12,406 bases of DNA from Hydnum rufescens UP504 (lineage: Eukaryota > Basidiomycota > Agaricomycetes > Cantharellales > Hydnaceae): the NCBI GenBank assembly GCA_014904985.1, contig MU129014.1, forward strand, positions 141,272 through 153,677, in the 5' to 3' direction. The position numbers and the translations under genes were made by a program. Of the stretch, positions 1 through 9,272 are shown one piece after another. The notes below the pieces were generated by a model, which was not told the origin of the DNA, did not search any database, and saw only the letters and a program-made list of their open reading frames with translations. How positions within the stretch are numbered: the first letter of the stretch is position 1; each line of letters begins with the position of its first letter.

Positions 1-826
1 GCCAATGGTGTGCTGAACTCGCCCACGATGATCAATCATGATGGGCAACAGGGCCTCATCAATGTCAGACGTGGATTTGGGAAGTTCTTCAATCCGGATC
101 TGGCACCCAGCAGAATGATTGAAGGCCTCATACATCTTGCTCCAATGCAATGTGCGGTACTTGTCTGAGATCCAGCTTCCTAACAGCGGGAATTCTTCCA
201 CGGTTTGGAAGACCCTCCATCCGGACTCTGTTAATCCGCAACAGCCTCAGGATCTCCATCCACTTCGTTGTCTTCACCTTCGGCAGCATGTAACAATCCA
301 AGAGCTTCCGCATCCTTTGTGTGCAGGCTGCCTTAGTCTTATGCATGTCATGGGTCTCTGCCAATCATCGGTTTCGTGAACACCTTTCTTCAAAAGCATC
401 GACCTCGTATTGGCACATCTGCTCAGTGAGAATGTATTTATACATGTTCGCGAGGTGTTCGGTTGGGTCGAAGTTAGATTTGTTACCACAACTCCATTTT
501 GAGGCGAGTTCATGGCGGCAGTATTTCGACCATGGGCAGCCGCGGATGCTGCACAGTCAGATATCATGATGTAGAATGTGTGGATACCGGAGTTCAAAAG
601 TGCCTTTCCATCTGCATTCCATTGTCATTGTGCCAATTCCATCAACTTCGCAACGTCCCCTCCTGACTGCCCTAGCTTCTTTCCCGCCTCAGCTTTCTTC
701 CCACTGTGCTCTGACCTGAGCCGCTCCACCTCTGCTGTCCACATTTCAGAGTCGGACCGCCCATGTCGGATTTTAGGAGTTCATACTCCTTCCTTGCATG
801 ATCATGTGAAACATACTCGTTTTTGT

Positions 827-884
827 CTACAACATACTACTGTGTAAGGATATAATTATACATAGAAGGATAAACAATATGAAC
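827..884 (-). other. Probable intron in gene A (58 nt)
   Basis: The donor GTTCAT is weak and the acceptor is GTTGTAG. The joined reading is ...FLKNLK followed by DKNEYVSHDHARKEYELL, which looks like one continuous helical segment. The unspliced frame instead ends at 856 after an AT-rich, non-protein-like tail. Confidence 0.5.
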
Positions 885-1480
885 CTTTGAGATTTTTTAG
901 AAATGCATTCCATGCATTACCCCCACATCGGTGCTCTGGTGTTGACATTTCCCAGTTACCAATTTTCATCAATTGCAAGACAGATCGACCGAGGCAAGTC
1001 ACACATGGTTTGAGCTTGTCCTCCATGAAGTTGTGAAACATGTCCGTCACCTCCTTGATTTCCTCATTGCGGAGTTTGTGTTTGGTAAACTGCACATTCG
1101 CAACATTTCCATCCATGAAAAGGTTCTCATCCACTTCGGATATGTCATCCTCATCGTCATCGTGGGCAAAAGAAACTTGCTTTCCCCACCAAGAATGCCT
1201 CACAATATCTTCTTCGTCTTCATCTTCTTCATCCGAGGCACGCAAACGAAGAACTTGTCGAGAAAAACGCCCAGGTGAAGGTTGAGTATCGCTATCCAAT
1301 CCTTCATGAGGATCCAGTGGTTGCTGGTTATATTCCTCAGTGGAGGATTTTAGCAATAACAATGTCTGCTGCCTGTCATTGGCAGCAGGCTCATGCTGCC
1401 AATCTGGAAGCGAGTCCATATGAGAGTTTAGAGGTGGTGGGGAATGTAGGTCTTGAGTGGGATTCATGCGAGTCTCTGAC

Positions 1481-1551
1481 CTGGTGCAAAAGGTGATAAG
1501 GGCATCAGATACCAAGTTAGATGTATGTGTGGGTTTAGGATCATCTCTCAC
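1481..1551 (-). other. Intron in gene A (71 nt, phase 2)
   Basis: On the minus strand the donor is GTGAGA, CTAAC lies inside as a branch-site candidate, and the acceptor is CACCAG. Removing it joins ...ELQIK to SETRMNPTQ in frame. Without splicing the frame would stop at once at TGA 1550-1548, whose bases belong to the donor. Confidence 0.75.
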
Positions 1552-2383
1552 TTTATTTGTAGTTCCAAAGCTTCTACAAGACGTTCCATTTTTGTCCCAA
1601 AATAGACAGGATTCAGACTGCGTTTCTCGATGAAGAATGCAAGGCCTTCTACAATCCCTAGTGTACCACTGGAGCCACGTCTGATTCCGTCGACTACCGC
1701 ATTCATTGGTATGTCCACATGGAGAACGTGAGTCAGTACTGGATCTAGTTCTTCCCAGTCCTCATCGCGATCTTCCCCACTGCCCCCAAATGCAGCCGGG
1801 ATATCCTCTGGGTGATTGGCATCCCACAGACAGGTCACACTGCATTCATTAGCATCCCACTCAGGCACACTGGAAGGGAGCTGTTTGATGAGGGTACGGG
1901 CACGATCAAGCAATGCTACTACATCACATGAAGTAAGGGCATGATCTGCCCTGGCAGATGTGACAGGTGAATGGATCACAGGGAGCAAGGGGATGTTCTG
2001 AGCAGGTTGGACTCCAGACATAGGAGGGGGAGCGAGCGAAGGTAGCGGCCTACTCAGCAACTGAGTATGAAGGACTCGAGGAGGTAGCTCAACCAACAAG
2101 ATGTGACCTCTATTGGGAGCAGATGCCATAGAAGTCGAAGCCGAAGCTCCCTGCGGGACTCGAGGAGATTTAGACGAAGGGGCGGTTACTGATTTGGACT
2201 GGGATGATCGGGTGCTTGCCGCCTTAGACTTGGATGACGACGTGTTTGATACCTTGGACTTGGATGATGAAGCATTTTGTGATTTGGGCCCGAAGAGGCA
2301 CTTGTTGACTTGGCCTTAGAAGAACGGGTCTTTGCTGAGAGTGCTGAGGGCACTTCAGCCTTATTAGAACGAGTCGCGGGCAT

Positions 2384-3039
2384 AATAAGGGATCTGGCTA
2401 GAGAATGAGAAAAGAACTATCAGGAGTGCTCTTCGGATCCCCTGTAGCCTTCCCTTCTTATGCGATGAGTTGGAATAAGTCGGGTCACGTCACAGGGCAA
2501 GTGGCCAGAGATATCAAACGCTCAGACAAGTGAGATATTGAAACCTCGATAGTTCCCAGCGACGAGGCACTGTGTATTCCAAAAAAAGTTAAAGTTGGTG
2601 TCATAACTGCCAAGGGAGCGCAGGGAGGGTGCACAGCCTCTACCTATGACAGGGTGGGCAGAGACCGGCACAAGTCCTCCTGCACAAGAGAAAAAAACAT
2701 ACATCTAACAAAAAATGAGGAAGGAAATAGAAAGATCGTTAGAATTGCCAACACATGCAGAGGCTGCACAGGCCTCCACGCAAGAGGCGTATGAACAATG
2801 AAGACACACAAAACACATACAAAGGTGGGGAAAGACGAATATGCCTCGTGTATACCGGGTATATTGGAGACTCTTCAAGTTACCGTGTGCTGCCAGGCAA
2901 ATGCTACAAGAGCAGGTTCTCCGATACCACCAGGTTCAGTGCCACCACAAGAAGGAATGGCAAATGCTGGAGTCAGTGTCATTCATACACTATGAAGGGA
3001 AATACACTTGTGAAGCAAATCAACATAAGAATGATGGAT
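2384..3039. other. Intergenic gap between gene A start and gene B stop
   Basis: This is the 5' flank of gene A and the 3' flank of gene B, both on the minus strand. Short open frames cross it on both strands, but none looks protein-like and none matches anything I know. No repeat or RNA gene was seen. Confidence 0.5.
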
Positions 3040-4344
3040 CTAAGATGGAACGTTGAACGACGACAGTGGGATATGTGTATTCTTCATTCCAGGCTCATCT
3101 TCACGAGGGTCCTTCAAGAAATGAGGTTCTTTAAGACCTTTCTCCAACACCACTCTCCAAGATCCATGAAGGGTGAAACTGAAACACTCGCGAATCTCCA
3201 AATGCTCCTGGAAATTGTGTCCATCTGCTTCTGCCCACCTAGAAATCTGCTGTATCCAATCATTCATTGGACCGTTGGAGGGCCAAACTGATACAATAAA
3301 CGCTTTTTTGAAGCCACGCCGAATATTGCTGCGAATCAGTAATGCAAACCGAATCAGCCCAAGTGGTGGAGTGCCGACACTGATCTTCTCTGCCAGCCAT
3401 GGTGTGGTGAAGTCGAAGATGTGCATCTTTCTCCTCCAGCTCTCAAGGTCTGCTGGAGGAAATTGAGCACGATTCGTCAGAAGCTGTGGAGGGTGCAATA
3501 CGTAATCAAGAATCTTGGCCTTGAAGTCCTCTTGTGTGAGGATAGGTGGTGGGGCACAAGAGAGTAAGGATGCAAGCTCTTGCTCATTATGGGCATGTGC
3601 ATATGCCTCCTCAATGTACAACAAATCCACCTTGGCAGTGTAGGGGGTGGGAACCATATCCGACGTTGCTGCATTCACGAACTGAAGGTTTCAAGCATTC
3701 ATCTCCTTTGTCACACAGTGAAGGACATCGTCTTGCAGAGACAAGTTTTTGAAGTAGAGACATGCTTGGAATGGAGAATCGGCTGCCTGTTTACGCCTCG
3801 TGCACCGAACCCCCAACAGTCCTTGACCCTCAAACTCGTTCAGCCAAATCAATGCACTGTCTTTCGATACCGGCTTGCACTCCACCACATACCATACACC
3901 CACTGCAACTGGTACATGTCGATCAGTTTGTGGGCCCGTCAGTATCGGTCTGGGATTTGGGGGCAGAAATGCTCATGGGCCTGTTGGTATTGGCCCGCCG
4001 ACTCTCGAGATGGTAGCTGAGGATGTTGTGGCAGTGAAAGAACGAGAATTGAGAGACCGACGGCAGGAAAATCGATCCAGAGGGACTCCTGGGGGAGTCT
4101 CTTTCTGTCCAATGGCTCCTCTTTGGGCAATAACTTCTTGTGCAACCGGAGGAGATTGACAACAGGGAGGGGGGCTTGTAGATCGATTTCTGGAAGATAA
4201 GGGAGGGTGATGATGAGCATCACGAGCAGATGAAGGACGAGAACGAGTGGGAGAGTGGGAATGAGAGTGACGGCGGGGAGGAGCAGGTGAAACATGAGAA
4301 TTGGAGGCCTGGGAGTCAGATTGATGACGAGAACAAATAGCCAA

Positions 4345-4605
4345 AGGACAAGAGCAGGAAGGGGAATGAGAGCGACAGCGACAGCGAGGAGAACGACTGG
4401 CAACAGGGCGAGAGTGAGAGGGAGAATGGGAGTGAGAGCCACGGTGAGAACGAGTGGCCCGGGGGCGAGAGCGAGAAGGGGAATGAGAGGGAGAGCGATG
4501 GCGAGGAGGACGAATGGCTGCAGGGCGAGAGCGAGAGGTGGAATGGGAGTGAGAGCGACGAGGAGGATGAATGACCAAGGGGGGAGAGCGAGAGTGAGAG
4601 CGAGG
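4345..4605 (-). repeat. In-gene minisatellite encoding the RS repeat (57-60 bp units)
   Basis: On the plus strand, units begin with GGGCGAGAG-like sequence at about 4406, 4463, 4523 and 4581, so the unit lengths are 57, 60 and 57-58 bp. All but possibly the last are multiples of three. On the minus strand they encode a 19-20 residue unit of the type SHSPSRSRPxAxRSPRxR. More divergent units extend on both sides (about 4190-4640). Frame-preserving unit length suggests the repeat expanded while the protein was under selection. Confidence 0.75.
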
Positions 4606-6322
4606 ACGGTGGGGAAGACAACTGCTGGGAGAAAGGGCGGACTGTAGCCGTACTTGACTCCCAGAATTGGGACCAGGAGAAGAATTGCGCACATCTCTCT
4701 TCTGTGCATCATCTCCCTCGATCTCTTCGAATTGCCTGTGAAGTCTCTTATTGCGCTTCTTTTCATTGGAGAGGATGCTCTTCTTATTCATCCAATGGTC
4801 TCGAAGATATAATATGCCTGCAGTTGCAGGGGGGGCTTTGTTGCCAACCGACCACTTGCCTCGCTTCCTGCCAGCCTCGGCCTTGATACGCTCAACAACC
4901 CCGCACTCTGCTTCTTTGTCGCCATTGTATGCCCTATTGAGTAATTCTCTTGCCTCCTGGATGGATTTATTTGCCTCTTCCTCCTCTTTTTGCTTCTTGG
5001 CTTGTCGTTTCTCAAATGCACTGTCAGATTCACCAGAACGCTGAGCCAAGTCCATCGTCTCTGGCCACCCTCCACGATCCGTACCATCACTCTCATAGTC
5101 CTCAGCGTCCAGAAAATTGTGAGGCCCCTCAGCCTCAACCCAAAACTTGTCGCCCAGTTCTGATGCTGAAGACCTGGGCTCTGAAGCAACATCATCTCGA
5201 AGAGACAACCCATCCATGCCAGGGAAAGATTCCGAACCATAGTCTTGGCTTAGGTCTTTGACTTCGGTGGCACTTGGGGGAAATTGCCTACTTCCAAGGA
5301 TTCTTCTGATTTTCACGAGCATCCCAGGGACTAGGTTCGTTGAAGTGGGGTCAGGGAAGAGTGCCCTTAGCAGCTGGCCATCCAAAGACTCTCCAACTCC
5401 GGTAGATTCTCTTTTGGGTTGGACTAACCAGGGATCTGGATGCTTGACATGGGTTGGGCATCATTCCATGTACACAAGATGCCGCACTATTGGCGAGGTT
5501 ATCACTGGCGGCTCGAGTATAGGGGGAATGGGCAACTCAGGGATTGCTGAAGCGTGTAACTGAGATGCGCCCTCAACTACACCAAAGACAGGGACCCCAT
5601 CTCCAAGCAATTCCTCTAACCACTGTGTGTCTGCCTGGGATGTTATTGGATATGCAAAAATTGCCCCAATGAGGCTCTCGTCAATGCCCAGGCGAGGAGG
5701 AGATGCTCCAAATGTGCAGGCAATATGCCAGATACATCGACGAGCCAATAGACGGGCCAACCCGCCCCATTCATATGCACACTGTAGAACGTTGCTAACA
5801 GGGTTGTGAAAAGAGTGGGATTTCAGACATGAGGTAGGTAGACAAGTATCAGATAGGATTTCAGAGACGCCCTTTGGTAGACGAATACTAGGGCATGGCA
5901 TGGTGTGATACCAAGCGAATTGACCACCTTCCTCCACCCCAGGTAGAGTTTCCTGTTGGCCTTGAAGAACTCCTCAACATTGTGAAGATAAGATGCCTCA
6001 ATGACAAGCTCATTGCCACGTTTCACTAAAAATTCTGAAGAGAATGGCAGGGGATCTGTGGGAAGTCGTTGGATATAGGGTCGATATGGGGCTGCTTTGT
6101 TGTATGTGACAGGAACATGACAGAAGTCGGTTGAACGAATGCGTGGGCGTTCATGAGCAATATCGTCCACAGGTGGGGGATATTGATTAAGTACGTAGCA
6201 GTCATTTGTGGTGTTCCCGTGGTCCCAATGGCCAAGGAATTGGAATTGGCGGCGGGAGTTTGTATAGATTAGTGACCATTCATGTCGATCATAACAATGG
6301 GACCGATTTCTTGGAGACCCAC

Positions 6323-6378
6323 CTGGAGGTTAAAGTCAGTACTGTTTGTTTGAATCATTTTAAGCTGTAAATGCTTAC
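6323..6378 (-). other. Intron in gene B (56 nt, phase 1)
   Basis: On the minus strand the donor is GTAAGC, the branch-like site is TACTGAC, and the acceptor is CCTCCAG. It splits an Arg codon, joining RGDLCQRILFAT to GSPRNRSHCYDRHEW. The spliced frame then runs on without a stop to about 5875, which supports the call. Confidence 0.8.
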
Positions 6379-6705
6379 GAGTAGCAAAAAGAATGCGCTG
6401 ACAAAGGTCTCCTCTATCAAGAGTAGCCCAGTCGGCCAGTCCAGACAGCGGTGGGCAGGTACAAGTACACCATCAGTAGTCCAAGTCATGGCTTGGACTA
6501 TGGTGCTGGGACAGTCGGCAGGATGATCTCCAGTGAGATGGTGATGTGATCCTTGAGAGGAATCACACCGCCCGTCATCGGACTGGCCATCAGACCGAAT
6601 TTGCCGTGGATTGACTTGTCACCATAATCTCATCGCCAAACGAAGTGCAAAAGGTTCTGCTACTTGCCCTCAGCGCTTGCCAACAAAGTCAGTCCCGACT
6701 GCCAT

Positions 6706-8173
6706 GAACTGTAACTCCTTCCATCCAAAATTCCATCTTAAATTCTTAGATTTAATGGCTAGCATGAGTGTACTTCATAGTAGAAAAAACTGTCATAAAA
6801 CTGATGCAAAACTGGACTCAGTTTTGCTTGAGTTGTGATCTGTGGTTTCTACTCAGTTTTGTGTGCCCAGAACTGGCATACAAGTAACCCAAGCAGAGGG
6901 TGAATCATGCTTTGTCATCATAAGGAGGGTTATGGCAACCTGGCTGAAATGCAATATGTAACTGGAGCAGAGTTTGAGAAGGGGAAATGATGGTGCCTGC
7001 CTAGTTTTTTGAATTTTTCTCTTTTAGCCTCTGGAGGTGAAAGACAAAATTGGCAGTTTTGCACCTGTTTTTCCAAAACTCACCAGTTCTGTTTCCAGTG
7101 GTGTTTTTCATTTTGTCTTAGTTTTGCTCCAGTTTTGCTAGTGTGAAACCTCCTATGTCATCAAAGTAGTTGCAAACAAGTGTGATGCTTCTGTAATTCA
7201 GAGTGAATATCAATGCCTTTTATCATGCAGTGTTGCTGAAGTTCAGTTGGCAAGTGCCAAGTCACATGTCAGTATATTGAGACATGAGATAGGATGCATC
7301 CAAATATCTCAATCATCTAGGCCAGATAGCCCTGATGGATCTTAGAAAAAGACATCAGGATGCCTTGGAAGGGTGATACTGTATTGGGCCCCTTGCTCAT
7401 ACTGTATTTGTGTCTCCCTTGTGAACTAGTTTGAACTGGGTTTGAACTCAAATGAGGACAGTACCTTGGAAATGAGGCAAACTGTATGGTTCCAGGGGAC
7501 TCAAACAAATGTCCTATTTTGAATATAGGTTCAGGGGGTTGAAGATGGGACATAAAAATTACCAGTGAGGCTTGGTTCAGGGGGTCTCAAAATCTGTGAC
7601 AATCTGGCACCTAGTCCATTCCATAATGGCACTATCTTTGAGAAGGTACTGGTATGGAACAGTATATGCATGGGAGAAGATTGGGGTCCTATTGAGGAAC
7701 TAATTGAATGGGGGCACAAAATAAGGAAGAAGTAATGTCTGGAAAATGGTAAGTATGGAAGTACAGTCTACAGTACCCACATCAGGGGGATTGGGGGATT
7801 GTTTGGGATTTTTTGAGATTTTTGGGAAATTGTGAGATATTTTCTTACTTAGTGTGGGTCTCTGTTAACGGAATGTCCGCACAAATGTCTATCCGGAGTC
7901 ACGATATGCCTACTGGATTTGGCCATGGGGTCCCTTTCCTCAGTAATAGCGACTGAGTGAAGGTTGGTTTCATCCATGTGATGGCTGTGTGACTTGTTAC
8001 TACTGGCACCTGAATCCTGGCAGTCTCTGATCGTCGAAACGAAAGTCCTAAGGCCATTAAGCAGGATTGATTAGAAGCGCTAGTAGCGAGTTTATCTCTC
8101 ACTGTTGGTGTCTTTGTCTAGAGGGAAGCCTAGCCACAAACATTGTTTTGGAGTTCGATAACCCATACATCCC
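6706..8173. other. Long gene-free interval between genes B and C
   Basis: No protein-like frame is seen on either strand. The interval is AT-rich, with recurrent AAAACTG/CAGTTTT motifs at 6785-7140, three GGTTC(C)AGGGG motifs at 7488, 7528 and 7574, and four G-tracts at 7785-7826. It should hold the 5' regulatory sequence of gene B (minus) and gene C (plus), but no promoter element can be singled out. Confidence 0.5.
6774..7147. mobile_element. Candidate degenerate miniature inverted-repeat element (374 bp)
   Basis: The left end starting TTCATAGTAG at 6774 and the reverse complement of the right end starting TTCACACTAG (7147 reading back) match at about 21 of 29 positions. Both ends share two AAAACT motifs. 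The interior is non-coding. The 8-bp flanks (GAGTGTAC and ACCTCCTA) do not match, so there is no visible target-site duplication and the call is weak. Confidence 0.25.
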
Positions 8174-8347
8174 ATGTCTTCTGACAAATACCTGGTGGCC
8201 TCTGGCATTCTTGGTGTGCAGGGTGCCTTCAAGACTCTCAGTTGGAAGCGTGATTCGATGAATATGTTTAATTTTGGGATCGTTTATCTTATTGCCTGGC
8301 TCACCGCAGCTTGAGTCCAGGTCACTGAGATTTATGGTCAAAATGAG

Positions 8348-8410
8348 GTATGTAATCTATTTTCTCATTCCCAAACTGCACATCAAATAAATGGATTTGA
8401 TTCAACACAG
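8348..8410 (+). other. Intron 1 of gene C (63 nt, phase 0)
   Basis: The donor is GTATGT and the acceptor is AACACAG. It joins YGQNE to SSAIVLLVADEDFEW. Confidence 0.8.
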
Positions 8411-8564
8411 AGCTCGGCGATCGTCCTTCTAGTAGCCGATGAAGACTTCGAGTGGGCCCTTCGAACTTTCATTGGGAAACACAAGGTCACCATAGGCTCG
8501 GTGACCCACATCGCCTTTGTCCAGAGGTGCCAGGCCAAGTCTCCTGTCAAGTTGCAGGGGCTAG

Positions 8565-8627
8565 GTATGTATTTCCACTACTGTAATATCCATTTACTGT
8601 GCTTACTGTGTTAATACTGTCATCTAG
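8565..8627 (+). other. Intron 2 of gene C (63 nt, phase 1)
   Basis: The donor is GTATGT and the acceptor is CATCTAG. It joins VKLQGL to GFEKLGQSN by restoring a split Gly codon. Confidence 0.8.
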
Positions 8628-8816
8628 GCTTCGAAAAATTGGGCCAGAGCAACATATGGAGTCGGTGGACAGGCCACAAGCTGAAGAAGAGAACCGAATT
8701 CAACTTCGTCACCACGGCAGAGAAACGAATAGCGCTAATTCGTTCGTTTGGAAATCTCCCCCAGCCCTGGCCTCCTGCACATTCAATCACGAGTCATCCG
8801 CCATGCCAGAGCTGTG

Positions 8817-8860
8817 GTATGTTTGGGTGGACGTGGCTAACTCAAAACGATCCGCAACAG
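8817..8860 (+). other. Intron 3 of gene C (44 nt)
   Basis: The donor is GTATGT, with GCTAACTC inside as a branch site, and the acceptor is CAACAG. It joins CQSC to EESLSPDAPHKKCC followed by TGA. Without splicing the frame continues to 8944 as a less protein-like tail. Confidence 0.65.
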
Positions 8861-8904
8861 AGGAATCCCTGTCCCCTGATGCCCCTCACAAGAAATGTTG
8901 CTGA

Positions 8905-9272
8905 ATTGAAAATGGAAAACTCGGCGTTAGTCCTACAACCATAGACAATATGGGGGTCGATTTATCCAGTGCCAGGAGTGGGGGGGCGGGGAACATGGCA
9001 AAGATGGGCAATGTGGCCATGGAGGGGGGCACGGCACAAGCTGATGTGCAGATGGATGGGCTGCCAGCAACTGTGCGCAATAATATACCTCCATATATGG
9101 AGGCACATTGGTGTGGGCACTTCCTCGAAGATCGTGTTTTTTTTTTTGTACTAGCCCTTAATCATTTTCATTCTCAAGCATCCCATTAATACACATAACA
9201 CACATTTGACTATTGATATCGATGCAGTAACGTATTTCAATTAAGAGAATGATGGCAACAAAAATTACAAGT
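8905..9272. other. Convergent intergenic region between genes C and D
   Basis: This is the 3' flank of both neighbours. It contains a G-rich stretch (8980-9050), a perfect 16-bp palindrome (9088-9103), a T run of about 12 (near 9138-9149) and an AT-rich part (9150-9260). No coding sequence is supported. Confidence 0.5.
9088..9103. promoter_or_regulatory. Perfect 16-bp palindrome containing a CArG-box sequence
   Basis: CCTCCATATATGGAGG is its own reverse complement. Its core CCATATATGG fits CC(A/T)6GG, the site bound by SRF/Mcm1-type MADS-box proteins. It lies between two convergent genes, an unusual place for a promoter element, so a role is only a possibility. Confidence 0.3.

Larger units (their letters stand above)
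1..2383 (-). pseudogene. Gene A: decayed multi-exon fungal gene of unknown family (partial, 3' end off the left edge)
   Basis: I do not recognise a named family. The reading starts at ATG 2383-2381 (MPATRSNKAE) with a Ser/Lys/Ala-rich basic N-terminus. It then has a Pro-rich stretch, a globular segment (about 2010-1555), an acidic run (DEEDEDEED near 1220), and a WNAF...Y..LK...W segment (about 930-740) that loosely recalls HMG-box spacing, followed by more helical sequence to base 1. Two introns fit: 1551-1481 (GTGAGA...CAG) and 884-827 (GTTCAT...TAG). Lesions: a frame change at about 2283-2292 in a GGGCCC run; a 14-nt insertion at about 750-770 flanked by TCCGAC repeats; TGA at 625-627; a frame change near 490-515; TGA at 365-367; and a probable frame change near 235-255. 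Downstream of that a frame stays open to base 1 (GW, TLHW and similar). Seen: the frames and lesions. Inferred: that they form one gene. The number of lesions argues for a pseudogene. Confidence 0.6.
3040..6705 (-). pseudogene. Gene B: long decayed gene encoding an RS-repeat protein of unknown, probably mushroom-specific family
   Basis: No named domain is recognised. The start chosen is ATG 6705-6703 (MAVGTDFVGKR); the natural stop is TAG 3042-3040; about 1200 codons. Order: an N-terminal globular region rich in aromatics (HEWSLIY, FLGHWDHGN, PYRPYIQRLP, NRKLYLGWRKVVNSLG, GVPVFGVVEGASQ), an acidic linker, a KKQKEEEEANK basic/acidic helical part (about 5010-4950), an Arg/Ser/His/Pro repeat domain (about 4640-4190), then a second globular part (GVWYVVECKP, DFTTPWLAEK, FSFTLHGSWRVVLEKG). 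One canonical intron lies at 6378-6323. Lesions: TGA at 6670, 6619, 5461, 3973 and 3691 (lowest base given); an 8-nt insertion near 6428-6441; and a 1-nt shift in a G run near 5868-5878. From about 5870 to 3040 one frame is kept for about 940 codons, broken only by three TGAs. RS domains occur in splicing and nuclear proteins, but no function is claimed here. Confidence 0.65.
8174..8904 (+). pseudogene. Gene C: four-exon gene of unknown family with one in-frame TGA
   Basis: Exons are 8174-8347, 8411-8564, 8628-8816 and 8861-8904, which sum to 561 nt (186 codons plus stop). The start ATG 8174-8176 gives MSSDKYLVASGILG; TAA lies three codons upstream in the same frame. All three introns have GTATGT donors. 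Visible stretches are FNFGIVYLIAWLTAA, VTEIYGQNE, HKVTIGSVTHIAFVQR, NIWSRWTGHKLKKRTEF and a Cys-containing tail CQSCEESLSP...KKCC. The coherent reading through three splice junctions shows a real gene. Codon 47 (8312-8314) is TGA, which would be CGA (Arg) with one transition. A less likely alternative is a 39-nt in-frame intron (8279-8317) removing it. I do not recognise the family; the style suggests an uncharacterised fungal multicopy protein. Confidence 0.6.

Noticed and set aside
973..1278. Plus-strand frames opposite gene A (101 and 81 codons)
   Set aside because: Shadows of the minus-strand frame carrying the acidic run; the Ser-rich or Phe/Ile-rich composition is the reverse reading of Asp/Glu codons.
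2755..3291. 178-codon plus-strand frame crossing the 3' end of gene B
   Set aside because: Half of it is antisense to the protein-like C-terminus of gene B; composition is not protein-like and no family is recognised.
4294..4647. 117-codon plus-strand frame rich in Arg/Gly/Ala
   Set aside because: Antisense shadow of the same repeat; no independent start context or flanking coding signal.
3939..4766. 275-codon minus-strand frame rich in Leu/Ala/Pro that looks like a multi-pass membrane protein
   Set aside because: It is the shifted frame of the RS minisatellite in gene B; the hydrophobic periodicity is a by-product of the repeat. The RS frame extends far beyond it and joins protein-like flanks.
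7425..7460. tRNA-like T-arm sequence (GGGTTTGAACTC)
   Set aside because: No matching acceptor stem, D-arm or anticodon arm could be found at the right distances; it is part of a short TTTGAACT direct repeat.
8043..8054. 12-bp match (AAGTCCTAAGGC) to the 172-bp repeat unit
   Set aside because: Flanking bases do not match, so there is no evidence of a dispersed repeat copy.
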